Of a stretch of 64,000 nt of DNA, positions 1 to 11,375 are shown in pieces. Under the pieces are notes generated by a model. It saw only the letters and a list, made by a program, of their open reading frames with translations, was not told where the DNA came from and did not search any database. The number at the start of each line of letters is the position of its first letter. The first letter of the stretch is position 1. The stretch covers positions 36,038,994 through 36,102,993 of the forward strand of contig OZ026515.1 of NCBI GenBank assembly GCA_964019695.1, read 5' to 3'. The translations under genes and the position numbers were made by a program. Source of the stretch: Loripinus fragilis (Eukaryota > Mollusca > Bivalvia > Lucinida > Lucinidae).

Positions 1-479
1 TTGGGAACATGACCCAATCCCCAGAATTTGGAATTTTTCACATAGTTTTATACAAATTGGGGAAAAACTCATACCATATATTATAATCAAATCAAACAAA
101 AGTTAGCTAATAAGAACATTTCAACATTATGAATTTAACAGGTACAATTCATTGGGGTACATTGTCACAAAATAGTGACATTTTTTTGTTTCTTAAATTG
201 GGAATATTCTCCTTGATATTGGAAAAAACATACACTTTTTTGCAGTTGGAAACATGACCCAAAATTGGTCTTCAAAATGTGCCAAAAAACCCTGTTTAGT
301 TTATCAGAAATATCTAGAAAACCATTGCATCTGTATCACTATACATACTCTAGACAGATTTACATTGCAAGACAAAGAATTTTCTGGTCTACTGCCTGAT
401 TCTTTAAATAGGACGAATACCCATACCCTAATCATATTTTAGTGTTTTCCTGACCCCAACAAATACAAAAGTTATATGA
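1..479. other. AT-rich non-coding stretch
   Basis: No gene is supported here. The only structure seen is a 17-base word, TTGG(G/A)AACATGACCCAA, at 1-17 and again at 246-262. The 62-codon open frame at 254-442 has no recognisable domain and looks like chance. Confidence 0.5.
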
Positions 480-690
480 TCCAAATATCATATAAACATA
501 TGACACTGTGTTTAGGGTGCTCTTTGAGACAGTTCTTTTGAGTACCCACAACATATGTTAGATTAAGAAATAATTCAATCACACATTAATAGTCTTATCT
601 TGGGGATAGGTGCTTTGAGGAGGGAATGCTATAGAAGCTTGGGGTATAAAGTATCCTTCATAATAAGCATACTTAAATTCATTTAAATAG
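480..690 (-). repeat. Half copy of GAGACGGTTCTTTTGAG hairpin repeat
   Basis: The stretch GAGACAGTTCTTTTGAGTACCC followed by CACAACATATG (about 530-556) matches one arm of the palindromic repeat whose fuller copies lie at 15652-15834 and 52406-52576. The tail at 600-680 (a GGGGTATAAAGTAT...CATAATAAGCATACTT string) recurs after the next copy at 1430-1525. This suggests a local direct duplication of about 0.8 kb across 480-1790. Confidence 0.5.
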
Positions 691-944
691 ATACATGTCT
701 TTATTGTAAAAGACCTCCTAAATGAAAAAAAATCTACAAATATATTCTTCCTAGAGTTTGGTTTAACTCAAATTATGTGTTACACACCATTTTTTTGGAC
801 AAAAACAAACTCAGTTTACTCTTTTATCATCTTAATCCTTTACTTCATAGGCTATATTTAGATCATGACATTATTTTCTATTTTAGACAACATTGAAAAA
901 ATTCAAGAAAATTGAAGCTAATTAGTCTTGAATTTGAATTTATA

Positions 945-993
945 ATGGAAAATGGAGCATTTGCTCCAAAAGAGCAAATGCTCCATTTTCCAT
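945..993. repeat. Perfect 22-bp hairpin
   Basis: A perfect inverted repeat: arm 945-966 (starts ATGGAAAATGGAGC), 5-nt loop CAAAA at 967-971, and complementary arm 972-993. No terminator or RNA-gene context is visible. It could be a MITE core or a short recent fold-back. Confidence 0.85.
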
Positions 994-1282
994 AATATTT
1001 TCAAATACATGATATTTCAAAGGTGTAAAAGGTTAAATCTGGTTAGATCTTTCTCAAATTTGAGACCATAACTAGCTGGCATCAGTTTTTGATTCCTATG
1101 GCCAATTTTGGGGGTCTCTGACTCTCAGAAGCACTGTGTAAATCTAACAGATCATTGAAAAAAAATTTAACAAAACAGACTTAATACTGATATAACAGAC
1201 TTATTCTGCAATTTGCAGTAATTGAAAGTAAACAAGTTATTTTGACATCTAATACTCTCATAGGGCCAGTTAAGCACCAAAA

Positions 1283-1530
1283 AATTGCGTAAAATTGTCA
1301 TTATTTTCTTATCCATCAGTTTAAACATGTGTTTTGTGTGCTCAAAAGATGAGACGGTTCTTTTGAGTACCCACAACATATGTTTTGTTTAGAAACAAGA
1401 AAATAAGTTTCAGTTACGCAATCTTATCTGGAGGCCTTAAGTCTCTTATAAATATTGGTGATAGATGCTGTGGGGAGGGGGGCTATAGTAGCTTAAGGTA
1501 TAAAGTACCATATTCTTCATCATAAGCATA
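1283..1530 (-). repeat. GAGACGGTTCTTTTGAG hairpin repeat, inverted copy
   Basis: This is the reverse orientation of the 15652-15834 element. It runs from TGCGTAAAATTGTC through TTATCCATCAGTTTAAACATG and the GATGAGACGGTTCTTTTGAG core to CACAACATATG, then AAGAAAATAAG and TTACGCAATC. The outer ends (GTAACGAAAAT and its inverse) agree with the other copies. The following 1430-1525 repeats the sequence after the 480-690 copy. Confidence 0.6.
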
Positions 1531-2675
1531 CTTTTGTACAAATGATGTAACTATTTCAAATATGAGGGAAATTGGTGTTCCAGAACAGCTGGCTTCATTC
1601 TGATTAACTGTTAATTTTATAGGAACTTTATTTTGTGTAAACAATCATCAGATCAGTTAACAGCTGATGAAATCTCTCTAAAATTTGAAACCAGTGTTTA
1701 ATTATACTGTCATCCAGTTTTTGAAGTTCAAGGCCAATTAATGTTTGGGAGTCTGACTAAGATTCCTGTAAGACAGTTAAAAATTCTTATTTTGAATCCT
1801 TTATCATTGTTGGTTTATGATAAGAACATGTCTGCTTATTACGTGTATATAGTGGTTGGTATGCTGCAACTTGGAATACATACTTAAACCTCTTTTTATC
1901 CAGATTGAAAGCAATCTCAGTCTACACTTTACAAAAATGATATTTATGAGGCCCAGCCAGTGGGGTTTGTGATATGTTACATAATGTTTACCTGCATACA
2001 TTAGCCTGCTTCCCTTTCCCCAAGAAATAGTTATATTTTCTTACTAAAGTTGTCTTTGTTCCATGCCCCAAGCACCTCATTTTTTTTAAAAAAATAAAAT
2101 GAAATAAAAAATAAAGCAAAAATATTTTTTTCTTATTTAGGGTTAGGTCTAGTTTGAAGGTTGAATATTGTATGATTCAATATTAATGATGTATTAATTT
2201 GGGTCTGGGTCATAATGGGATGCTTTAATCAATAAATTGTATTTTAATTTCATATTTAATAGCAAAGTTCCCACTGACTCTGAAATAAGGGGTATACTGG
2301 CTCCCATTTTCTTAGTTTTGTACACCCCAATAAAATGTGAGCTCTGCTATTAGGCTTTTTATAAAATTTACTTTGGGGGGAGGGAGGGAGTTTATGAATG
2401 GGTCAACATTCTGTGAAATCAAGTATATGAAGGGATATTTTGGTATATGATTCGGATTGGGGTTGGTCTGAAAATACTGGCTCGCACACCCATACCAAAA
2501 TTACCCACAAGTTACTCCCCCATGCCCACACCCCCTCCCACCAAAAGAGATTTATACCTTTCTAAAAATGTTCCCTAAAAGTAAAGTTTTTAATTATCAA
2601 AAGAATCAATGGTTATTTATTTAAGAGAAAAAGATAAAGTTTAGTAAACAAAAACAGAGATAATCCTTGCCCAAA
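1531..2675. other. AT-rich non-coding stretch
   Basis: No gene is supported. Part of 1655-1770 (AAATTTGAAACCAGT...CCAGTTTTTGAAG...GGCCAATTA...GGGAGTCTGACT) resembles 1050-1130, consistent with the ~0.8-kb local duplication. The rest is A/T-rich with poly-T/poly-A runs near 2090-2130. Confidence 0.45.
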
Positions 2676-2800
2676 ATGCTGATGGGCCCTTAAAATGGGC
2701 CAATGACCCATATATCCCATTCAAAGTCATGCAAATTTCAAAATTTCAATGGGCCTTTTAAAAATTTTATGGGCCCTTTGCAAAATTTGATGGGCCCAAG
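2676..2800. repeat. Short-word repeat ATGGGCC(C/T)
   Basis: The word ATGGGCC with variants occurs five times in about 125 bases (2680-2800), separated by A/T-rich spacers such as TTTTAAAA and AAATTT. It resembles the word-array ends of other elements in this window, but no partner end was found. Confidence 0.4.
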
Positions 2801-3332
2801 AATCCTTAAGTTAATATCCACATTAGAGCAAAATTGACATGAAATTTGAATAGTTTATATGGGGCCAAGCCAAAAGTAAAGTCCATTTTCTAAAAGCAAT
2901 AAAACTTTCTCACAAAATGGATTAGGCCCATCCAGGATTATACCTGCAAAAATAAAGAATATTGGGGAACAGCTAGGGAAAAAGAAGACATAAGAGCAAG
3001 AGGAGGATTGAGGGTGGGGTGTAGGTTAGTAGTTGGTGAGGCCTTCCATGGGTTTTTGGAAACAGGGTAAATGGGCATATATTTCAAGGGAACAGAGGAA
3101 GTAAGTGCAACTTTTGAGGGGAATAAGCAAACAAAGAAAATGTTGGGGAACATGGAACCCAGGAAAACAAATTTTCGATTTTTGGGGAACAAGCAAGTTT
3201 ATTTCAGCCCCCCCCCCCTCCCCCCGTGAGGGCCTCGATGGTTAGTGGATAATTCAGCCAAGGTACAGACATAACCATATAGTTCCTTCTGACATTGGGT
3301 GAGCCCGGGGGTGAACGGTTGAATGGTCAATG
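2801..3332. other. Purine-rich non-coding stretch with C runs
   Basis: No gene is supported. A C-run (about 3207-3226) precedes a G/C-run MITE and may be a decayed copy of the same family. The short open frames on either strand cross homopolymers and have no domain content. Confidence 0.4.
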
Positions 3333-3596
3333 CATGCGCAGGTCCAGATTTTTTGTTCAGAGAGGGGGGGGGGGGTCCAAGCCCGTCGGCGAGAAAACAG
3401 CCTTGATTTTTTTCATGTTTGTTTTTGGCTTTTTTAGTCCAAAATTTTCCGGGGATGCCGGGGGGGGTCCAACTATTTACGGGGGGGGGGGGGGGGTCCA
3501 AATGCTAATTCCTATAGAATTTGATAGGACTTGTGATTTACTAGGGATGGGGGTCCGGACCCCCTACTCCCCCCCCCCCCTCTGGATCCGCACATG
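3333..3596. mobile_element. G/C-run MITE, copy A
   Basis: Terminal inverted repeats: CATGCGCAGGTCCAG at the left and CTGGATCCGCACATG at the right. The interior holds G runs at about 3363-3376, 3460-3496, and the family signature GGTCCGGACCCCC followed by a C run. At least nine more copies occur in the window. Glycine-rich open frames across it are artefacts of the homopolymers. Confidence 0.75.
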
Positions 3597-3889
3597 CATG
3601 ACATTTAAAGACTAAAGAATAGAGTCGAAAGGGCCCGGGAAGAATCGGCAGCCCGGGAAGAAGGGAACATTTAAGAATCTCATTTCAAAGTAACGGGAAA
3701 GCCCATTTTCAGGCGAACGAAACGAATTAAAAATGAAATCTGCATACCTAGGATGCACCTCTGAGGCCCCAGAGATAAGGTATTTGAACATCACAGTTCT
3801 TCGCCATTTTACAGAAGAATATGTATTGGCATTATTCCTTTAGAATCACATTTTTATAGATAAAACAAATCGATTACAACACGTTTTCT

Positions 3890-4300
3890 CGTAATATTGT
3901 GACGTAAATATGGGACAACTTTGACTAGTGACTACGTCATTTTAGAGCTTTGTCCCGCGTTTATACTCAGCTGAAAGATGGACGGGGCAAAGGTGAATAT
4001 GTTTTAATTTATTTCATCAAAATCGGTTCTGGAGACAAAAAACGTTCCATTATATGCCAGAGCTTATATTTCATTTCTGTTTTTAAGCGCCTGACGGTGG
4101 TGCATTTCAGAGCTTGATTTCATTGCAAAGCAATATATCATTAAACACTTTCAAAAAAGGAAATTGGCGTTTAAAGGTTGCAGAATCTAAATATCTAGCG
4201 AGAATACACTGTCATTAATTACAAATTAAGAATAAAGAGCGTTTAAAAAAGGGAATTTTTGGCGCCATTTTTCGGCCGCCATTTTGAGGGAATATTTTGC
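3890..4300. promoter_or_regulatory. Promoter-like region with CRE-like and YY1-like motifs
   Basis: Less repetitive and richer in CpG than its surroundings. Visible motifs are TGACGTAA near 3899, TACGTCA near 3933, and GGCGCC plus GCCGCCATTTT near 4261-4285. An ATG at 3978 opens ATGGACGGGGCAAAG and is followed at once by GTGAAT, which could be a splice donor of a tiny first coding exon. A second ATG at 4817 begins a 34-codon frame, and a minus-strand frame at 4411-4641 has non-repetitive composition. None is recognisable, so a host transcription start here is only a possibility. Confidence 0.3.
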
Positions 4301-4952
4301 GTCGCGCATTTTTACAATTTTAAAATACTTTTACTAAAAATACGCTCTTTGCGTTCCTACTGTTAGCACCCGAGAGAAGGTCTTTTTGGAATAGCTCGGC
4401 GTTATTCGATCTATTTTTGTACCCGGGCGTACAGGCTATAGGTGCTAAAAGCAGGGGACCAAACAACCAAAATGCATGTTGCACGCACCGTGCACGTGAG
4501 GTTGCTCGATATTAAGCCAATCGTGGCCATATTGGAATCCGCAGTACAATGAACAACAAGCTTAACGCCATTGCACGCTCCGTTGCGGTAAATCTCAACA
4601 TTACCATCATTTGCGGTTTCAGCTGTCCTCTGACTCTTCAATTGCTGTTACAAATATTGCCTCAAGTTGCTAGATTTATCCTCCTTGGTCAGAATCGATT
4701 TTTTCAGTTGAACGAGACCGCGAAACACGTGGATCACAGTGCCGCAATGATACATACACGGGTACATATGTAAGTAAATAAATTTCGTTACGATTCGTCG
4801 AAGTTTGCGAATGCAGAAATGGAGTTTAGTGGCGCTGGTAATGAAACCAAAATTGTTGTAACCAGAATTCGTGGAAGCGAAAGTGACCGGAGCCTGCAGC
4901 TTAGTGGGCTATTGGTCACAGTGTGATATCAATACCCGACCCTTCTCTTGTG

Positions 4953-5880
4953 GATCTCAGTGGCTCAGTTGATGGAGTTTTAGACTGGGGATCAAAGGGT
5001 TGCTAGTTCGAGACCCACTGCCTTTGTGTCCTTTGAAAGGACAAGACATTTTTCACCTGCTGCCTTAGTACTGGTTCAACCTATGACGACAGGGGGAACA
5101 AGACAGTTCACCGACAAGACAATTCACCGACACAGTTTTTGAAGACAGTTCACCGACAGATTTGAAGACAGTTCACCGACACTTTTGAAGACAGTTCATC
5201 GACACTTTTTTGTCACGTTATTGACATATGGCTCGAAAATATAACTGATTATTTTGAAGAAATATTGATGAGTTATGATTTGAGGTGATATGTTGATATA
5301 ATTTGTTGAGAAAGCGATATTTTTTGTCTGATTAATGATTAATGGACAGACATTTGATTGCTACATGAAGCTATATTGATGTGATCCTATAGCCAATCGT
5401 ACACTATTTTTGATGAAATTCGCCAGCAATTTAAAGCATTACCTTTAAATATTTAAAAAGATTTGTTCAGGCCTACCTTTTTATTTTTATATAGTTATTT
5501 TACATTAGTGATATAAGACGTATTTTCGCACAGACAACGTAGGCCTAATGATCGCTATATAGGCAGTTGTATGCATGTCTAATAAAATCATGTTGCAATA
5601 GCAAATAGGTAATTTAATTAGCTTTATTTTTGCCTTCGTTCATTATAACATCAATATATGATGAAAATTGTGGCATTCCATATAAATACAATATAAAATT
5701 TGTCGATGAACTGTCTTCAATTCTGTCGGTGAACTGTCTTCAATTCTGACGGTGAACTGTCTTCAAAATGCGTGTCGGTGAACTGTCCTGTCGGTGAACT
5801 GTCTCGATTCCACGACAGGAAATCATCCCAACATGACTGAAAAATTGTTGATTGCCACATAAAAAGCATTAAAAGAAACA
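4953..5880 (+). mobile_element. tRNA-derived SINE, split by a DNA transposon
   Basis: The head is tRNA-like: box A TGGCTCAGTTGATGG at 4961-4975 and box B AGTTCGAGACC at 5005-5015. The body, CTTAGTACTGGTTCAACC (5064-5081), matches the core of the three other SINEs (22838-23025, 31921-32093 and 48679-48868, all on minus). The core resumes at about 5820 (CATGACTGAAAAATTGTTGAT) after a 718-bp insertion at 5094-5811. The two parts join with one copy of the 8-bp duplication. The A-rich tail ends near 5880. Confidence 0.75.
5094..5811. mobile_element. 718-bp TIR transposon with AGACAGTTCACCGACA arrays
   Basis: Flanked by a perfect 8-bp duplication, ACGACAGG, at 5086-5093 and 5812-5819. The ends are inverted (GGGAACAAGACAGTTCACC and its counterpart GGAATCGAGACAGTTCACC). 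Each end carries four or five copies of AGACAGTTCACCGACA or close variants, facing inward. The middle is AT-rich with no coding frame. The 8-bp duplication is compatible with hAT or another 8-bp superfamily, but the ends do not show a classic CAGGG start, so the superfamily is left open. Confidence 0.8.
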
Positions 5881-6139
5881 ACCCAAAACTTCTCAATCCA
5901 TTGTCTGCACAGGTGCGATACTCTAAGGAAAGACCTATCTGCTATGGCACATTACCACTGAAAAATGAGTTTTGTGTTAATATGCAGTATGCATTACGGT
6001 AAATCTTGTATTAGTTCGTACACTCGAATAGTTCGTACACCATAAATTATTCATGACCGGTCAGCTCAAAATGTCATGTATTAGTTCGTACAGTGGTCAT
6101 TTTCCTATTTGTAATTTTTGATAGTTCGTACACAACGTT

Positions 6140-7299
6140 TTTTTCCTGTTCATTTGGTCAATCAGTGTGTCTGTCTACGATGCTTTCGTTTTTCATCGAG
6201 CACGTCAGTTAACAAACTTATCAGCGGAACAGGAGCGTTACGCCTGCCAGTGCGATCGTCAGTGTCGCTTATGCGCGTGCATCCAGCATTGATGCATGCC
6301 AAACTTTTATTCAATGATAAATGCTAGGTTCAATGAACGTCGGACTGATGCAAATCGCGGAGATATTTTGTCCAGTCATGACAAAAATCAAATACATGTA
6401 CACAACCACGCGCGCGTGCACAAAGTGTCCTACGAGTCTGTGATCATTTAGCCTTTCTGGCCTTTCTGTGTCATAAATATGCCCAAGCGTCTTTTATTTA
6501 GAATCACTGGATCCGAGCATGATGAAACCATATCGGCTGGTGTTTATCACAAATGTCAGGGGAGCCTGTGCTTTTGTGCAATCTCGTCGGATAACTCAAA
6601 GTTTTGGAGTGAATGAAGAATATAGACACCTACGTACTCCCACTTATTAGCTGTGCAAATGTGCATGCATCAATTTCATTTCTAAGTTTCACCAAAACGC
6701 GCACGCAATAAGCGTAATAAAATAACTATATACATTGTATATCCGATGGAACTTTTTATCAAACAAAGACGACACTGATTAGCCTAGCGCGGCGTCCTCA
6801 TGAAATTGCACATTAAATGATTCCTGTGGATCATCACACGTACGCACAGACGCACAAACCAAGATGAAGGGTGATTTATGCATGCTTCTGCATCATGCTT
6901 TATATTGGGCTGTCTATGAAACTAGCCAGTTCATGAGATTATGGTACCTCTCGCACATGCAACCAGCAAAGGCTCAGACGAGCCTGCACATCCGCACAGT
7001 CTTGCCAGGGGCATAAATGCTCACATACAAGGAATGTAGATAAAGTTGTGCATGTCTAAAGTTAGGCTTATAGTCCCACTAACACCGCAAAAATTGCTTG
7101 CTTTCAGATAAGAAAAAAATGGTCGAAAAAGCCTCTCCTATATTTCAATTTGCAACTTAGCTTGCGAGAAACTTTTTGTATGCAAACAACAAAGGCGCAG
7201 ATCAGCCAGCGCACCTGCTCAGTTCTACCAATTATCTCTGGGAAGTATGATAGCTAAACCTGCTACATGCAAAAAATAAAAAATAAAATTCTTGTCATA
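6140..7299. other. Interior of the 6.7-kb element, no gene
   Basis: No coding region is supported. Fragments of the GCAAAGGC...GATCAGCC...TGCGCA dispersed repeat occur near 6965-7010 (AGCAAAGGCTCAGACGAGCC) and 7180-7240 (GCAAACAACAAAGGCGCAGATCAGCC). A 69-codon frame at 6118-6327 has no recognisable domain. Confidence 0.4.
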
Positions 7300-7461
7300 C
7301 ATGCGTGCGCGGATCAAGACAATTGCAACGGGGGGGGGGGGGGGGGGGGTTGAATTGCTTCTCGAGGGAGGTTCGTACCAGCTTTTCTTCTAGGGAACAA
7401 ATGGCAACTTATGATTTTCATGGGGAGGTCCGGACCCCCTGCCCCCTCTGTCTCCGCCCAT
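7300..7461. mobile_element. G/C-run MITE, copy B (short)
   Basis: A decayed, shortened copy. The left end is CATGCGTGCGCGGATCAAG; a G run of about 20 follows at 7330-7350; then the signature GGTCCGGACCCCC; the right end near CTCCGCCCAT is degenerate. Confidence 0.6.
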
Positions 7462-7733
7462 ATCAGAGTTTCAAACAGTTTGATTTCATATTTTATTTAT
7501 TTTTTTGCTGGGCCTGGTCAATTCACAAAACGTCTGCTAATTATATCAGCTGACGCCAAGGGCAAAGACAGCATGATCCTTTTTAAGATCAAAGAGACCG
7601 CGCACATCAATTCCGGCCACGTGTTGTTTTAAAGTTTGGGGTCGCACGTGATGATGGCCTTGACGCAAGAAAATGTACATTAGTTTACACATTAAACAGT
7701 GGCCCATGCGTTATGAACAAGTCGAACAGGATT

Positions 7734-8020
7734 CATGCGCGAATCCAGGAATTTTTGTCATACGGGGGGGGGGGGGGGGGGGGTCGAGGCCCAACGGCCA
7801 GAAAACAGTCTGGACAATGTTTTTTTAGTCATCAACTTATTTCAACTTATTTTACAGTTTACAGAGTGGACCCAATGGTTTTATTACAGAGGGGAGGAGG
7901 GGGTCCAACTTGTTCCAGGGGGTGGGGGTGTCCAAAGAAAACCCATATAACTTGTGATTTTCCAGGGGGGGAGGTCCGGACCCCCTACCCAACCCCCCCC
8001 CCCCTCTGGATCCGCACGTG
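7734..8020. mobile_element. G/C-run MITE, copy C
   Basis: Left end CATGCGCGAATCCAG, right end CTCTGGATCCGCACGTG. Inside are a G run at 7765-7783, GGGGGTCCAACTTG, GTGATTTTCCAGGGGG, GGTCCGGACCCCC and a C run before the right end, the same order as copies A and F. No clear target duplication. Confidence 0.75.
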
Positions 8021-8142
8021 GGGTAGCCTGACGCCACTGTTTCCTTACAGAATCATGGTCTATCAAAATTTAAATAAAACTGAAAAATACCACCCAACGA
8101 CGACTAAACGGAAAAAAGCTATCTCCTGCTGGTCGAGATAGC

Positions 8143-8417
8143 AAGTGCGGATCCAGAGAGGTGGAAAATCACAAATTATATGGGTTTCTATAGGGTAAAA
8201 GCAATTGGACCCCCCCCCCCCTGGAAAAAGTTGGACCCCCCTCCTGGAAAATGTTGGACCCACTCTGGCACCTTGAAAAATGATAGTTTTCTTCGAAATT
8301 AACCATTTGACTTCAGTAAAATAAGCTGAGGACTAAAAAAAACGTTGTCAGGGCCTTTTTTGTCATATTGACCTGCACCCCCGCCCCCCCTGACGAAAAA
8401 TCCTGGATCCGCGCATG
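8143..8417. mobile_element. G/C-run MITE, copy D
   Basis: Left end near AAGTGCGGATCCAGAG and right end CTGGATCCGCGCATG. The interior holds C runs and GGACCC words; the segment reading AAATCACAAATTATATGGG near the left end shows it is inverted relative to copies A and C. Confidence 0.7.
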
Positions 8418-9149
8418 GAAAGCAATTAGCAAGGTGTACACGGGATAGCATGGTGTTCAAATAGCAGTGCAAAGACTAGCATGTGCATCCAACCCTGTTT
8501 CTGGCTGTAAAAGAGTCAGTCAGCCTCAAATCACGAAAGACAGATCTTCTCATGTAATGGCTTGCGACCGAAGATGATAAAGTACGGGAATCCTGTTCTA
8601 CATTGATTGCCATTACAGTTAATGGCCCAGTTTCGAATCTTTCCCAGTTCCGAATCACGTCATAGTTTCGTTGCAAACTACACATAAGCGGTAAAATTTA
8701 AAATACATATTTTGGTTTTGTTTTGTTGTATAATTATCCCTCTGTATGTGAGTGAAAGCAAATATCTATAAGTTATCTGCTTGGTGAAAATAATTACAAT
8801 TTCCCCCATGACCCATTTTATGAAGGTATATTTTCACACGTGTCAGTATCTGTTCACTGCATATTTCCGAAAAATGCTTACGTTTGAAATGCATTTTTAT
8901 CAAACTTTCGGTTTCAGCATGTTTTCCAACAATTATTAAAACACATCCAAGAAAAAAACGGACCTTTTATTGTGTTTTTGGTTCTGTGATAGCCGTTTAA
9001 TCACTGTCAATGTTTTGCCCAATTTCGAATCAGTGTGTAAACACAACTTTATTTCACGTCTTATAACAATAACGTACACGCGCTCAGCTGTTTGTACAAC
9101 ATAGAAGTCAAAATTATGTGAAAAAGTTTCACGGGCACCATACATGTAT

Positions 9150-9150
<1 letters not shown>

Positions 9151-9203
<53 letters not shown>
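9151..9203. repeat. (CT)n microsatellite
   Basis: About 26 dinucleotide repeats. It generates serine/leucine or glutamate/arginine repeat frames that are not genes. Confidence 0.95.
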
Positions 9204-9204
<1 letters not shown>

Positions 9205-9205
9205 G

Positions 9206-9475
9206 CAGACGCGGGGATCCAGAAAGTTTTGACTCTGACAACGTTTTTTTATATTTATATTTCATGCCGTTTGAGTTGATGAGGGGAGAGAGGATCCAAA
9301 TGCCACAAAGCGGGCCGTCATCGGCCCGCCAGCGAAACTCCATTTGATGGCCTTGGTAGCTCTAGAGAACATTAGTGTGAAAATAGTCTAAATTTTAGGG
9401 GTATAGCCATGGGACTTTACAGGGGTTGGCGGGGGGGGGGGGGGGGGGCTATGTCTTCCATGGATCCGCGTATGC
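9206..9475. mobile_element. G/C-run MITE, copy E
   Basis: Left end GACGCGGGGATCCAG directly after the CT microsatellite; right end TGGATCCGCGTATGCATG. The interior carries GCGGGCCGTCATCGGCCCGCCAGCGAA (half of the family's internal palindrome, 9310-9340) and a G run of about 18 at 9431-9448. Confidence 0.7.
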
Positions 9476-9514
9476 ATGAGGAGTATGCCTTTGTGTGTGT
9501 CTGTTGAATTTCTC

Positions 9515-9592
9515 TGTCTGTCTGTCTATCAGTCTGTCTGTCTATCTAAGTCTCTCTATATGTATATGCCTGTCTGTCTGCATGTCTCTCTT

Positions 9593-9637
<45 letters not shown>
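9515..9637. repeat. CTGT/CT microsatellite
   Basis: CTGT/CTAT tetranucleotides at about 9515-9590 pass into (CT)n at 9597-9637. Confidence 0.9.
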
Positions 9638-9642
<5 letters not shown>

Positions 9643-9799
9643 ATGTGGTGTAGACCTAGCAGACCAGGGATCCCGAGCTCGATACCGGGGTAATTCAATT
9701 TTTTAGTTGGGACTCTAAATCAGTCCCGTTCCCGACTAACCTTAGCTGTTAGATGCCCATTATCCTAATTATGCATCATTTATCCGTAAGGTTCCACTA

Positions 9800-10100
9800 C
9801 ATGCGCGGATCCAGAAAGTTTTGTCAGAGGGGGTCCAACCTTGACAACGTTTTTTTTAGTTTGATGGAGGAGTAATTATCCAAATACCACTATAAGCGGG
9901 CCATCTTCGACCCGCCAGCGAACCGCCATTTAAATGGCGTTTCGCTGGCGTGCCGATTATGGCCAAAAATTGCAAGCTGGCTTGGTAGGTTGACGATTTT
10001 AAGGGGATCGAGACCAGTAATGCTAAAAATCCTATATTTTTGTGATTTTCGAGGGGGGGGGGTCCGGACCTCCTGTCCCCCCCCCCTGGATCCGACCATG
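9800..10100. mobile_element. G/C-run MITE, copy F with full internal palindrome
   Basis: Left end CATGCGCGGATCCAG, right end CTGGATCCGACCATG, flanked by CACTA on both sides (9795-9799 and 10101-10105), a 5-bp target duplication. The interior palindrome at about 9896-9964 is centred on CGCCATTTAAATGGCG, with arms GCCAGCGAA/TTCGCTGGC and outer GGCCAT. The signature GGTCCGGACC and a C run precede the right end. Confidence 0.8.
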
Positions 10101-10160
10101 CACTACATCCTCCTATGAGTAATAGTAGGGCTAACGTCTTGTTGATTTTCTAGTGCCCTT

Positions 10161-10415
10161 GGCCCGGAATTACAACGCCTCCTTAACGTTAAGGAAGACT
10201 TATGTTAAGTACTGATATTTTAACATGTTATATAAGATGCTAAATAAATTGCCTGGATCGAAGCAGTACTTTTGGGCAAAATATCATTGTGATCTACAGA
10301 AAAAATGAAACTATTTTGATTTTAATCAGTTTGAAACGTTATTTTTCGCATCCTGAAAATTCAATACTTAACTTAAGTCTTCCTTAACTCTAAGGAGGCA
10401 TTGTAATTCCGGGCC
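10161..10415. mobile_element. 255-bp MITE with CTCCTTAAC ends
   Basis: Inverted ends GGCCCGGAATTACAA (10161-10175) and TTGTAATTCCGGGCC (10401-10415). The next ~30 bases are also complementary (CCTCCTTAACGTTAAGGAAG against CTTCCTTAACTCTAAGGAGG). No coding potential. Target duplication not resolved. Confidence 0.75.
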
Positions 10416-10660
10416 CTGGTATATGCCTCACTCCATCACAAGTGGACATACTTGTGTCAGATGATTCCCATGCTTTTTGCCCATCTCAACTATGTATAAC
10501 AGAGCTTTTACTTGGGTAGAGACCAGAGCCAAATCAGAATTAAGAGTGAGGTTGGTACCGTTAAACATGTTGAAGCTCTCCAGTTTTTCTTTTTACTGGC
10601 AAAGATTTCGTCGATCGTCTTTTAAATGTTAAAAATCTGGCCTTTACCCCGTACTGTGGT

Positions 10661-10725
10661 GTGCGTGCGTGCGTGCGTGCATGCATGCGTGCGCGCGTAT
10701 GTGTGTGTGCGTGTGGTGGTGGTGG
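10661..10725. repeat. GTGC/GT microsatellite
   Basis: GTGCGTGC repeats pass through ATGC and GC to GTGTGT and GGTGGTGG. Antisense Ala/Arg/His-rich open frames here are artefacts. Confidence 0.85.
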
Positions 10726-11165
10726 GGTGAAGACGTTATAACCATTCAAACATCTACCATGACCCCGCTATCGGCTACAGTATCACGTGTGTCGACCGCC
10801 TGCGGTGTTGGCGGATGGGGCAGTGCTTACAAATGCATTTTACTCTCACAACGCGTGTTGGTATATGCGTGCGCTAAATAACAATGGAAATGAGCAGAGA
10901 CGTTAAATAAAAATGTCACAAAAACAGAAAAAAAAATACTCCGTAAAAGTGAATGTTAGTGTCTGTATCACAAAGCGATGCGTCAAATGGCAGACAGTGC
11001 AGATCCTGATTAGAACGCGCCTCTAGCAGCTATCTGATCCAGTTCAACTCTGCACTGTCTCATATACCAAGTTTACCTGTAAACCTTTCGATCATTAGCC
11101 AGGGTGTATAATCGGAAGTATTACTTGCATGTGGTAAAAATGTTCATAGTCTTAGGACGTTTATT

Positions 11166-11375
11166 CATGTGCGGATCCACAGAAGTGAGTACTGGGAGTC
11201 CGGACACCCCCTCCCGCATGGAAAAGCACAAAGCTGTAATTATCTTAGGATTACTGGTTAGAAAAGTACAAAGCTACAGATGTCGTGTCATCATAGGACC
11301 GCTAGCGAGGCGCCATTTATATGACGTTTCGCTGGCGGGCCGATGGTTGGCCGTTTTGGTTACTTTCTGTGTCCT
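11166..11375. mobile_element. G/C-run MITE, copy G (right end unclear)
   Basis: Left end CATGTGCGGATCCACAG, then GTCCGGACACCCCC, and at 11300-11352 half of the family palindrome (GCGAGGCGCCATTTATATGACG with TTCGCTGGCGGGCCGATGG). No right end matching CTGGATCCGCG was found, so the copy is truncated or decayed. Confidence 0.55.

Noticed and set aside
3199..3615. Overlapping glycine/proline-rich open frames on both strands (also 7713-8141 and 7852-8263)
   Set aside because: They are created by long G and C homopolymers inside the G/C-run MITEs, occur on both strands at once, and have no conserved domain.
4953..5020. Possible tRNA gene
   Set aside because: Boxes A and B are present but acceptor and anticodon arms do not fold as a tRNA, and the body continues as a SINE core shared with three other loci.
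8936..9347. Open frames with Arg-Glu or Ser-Leu repeats
   Set aside because: Direct translations of the (CT)n microsatellite.
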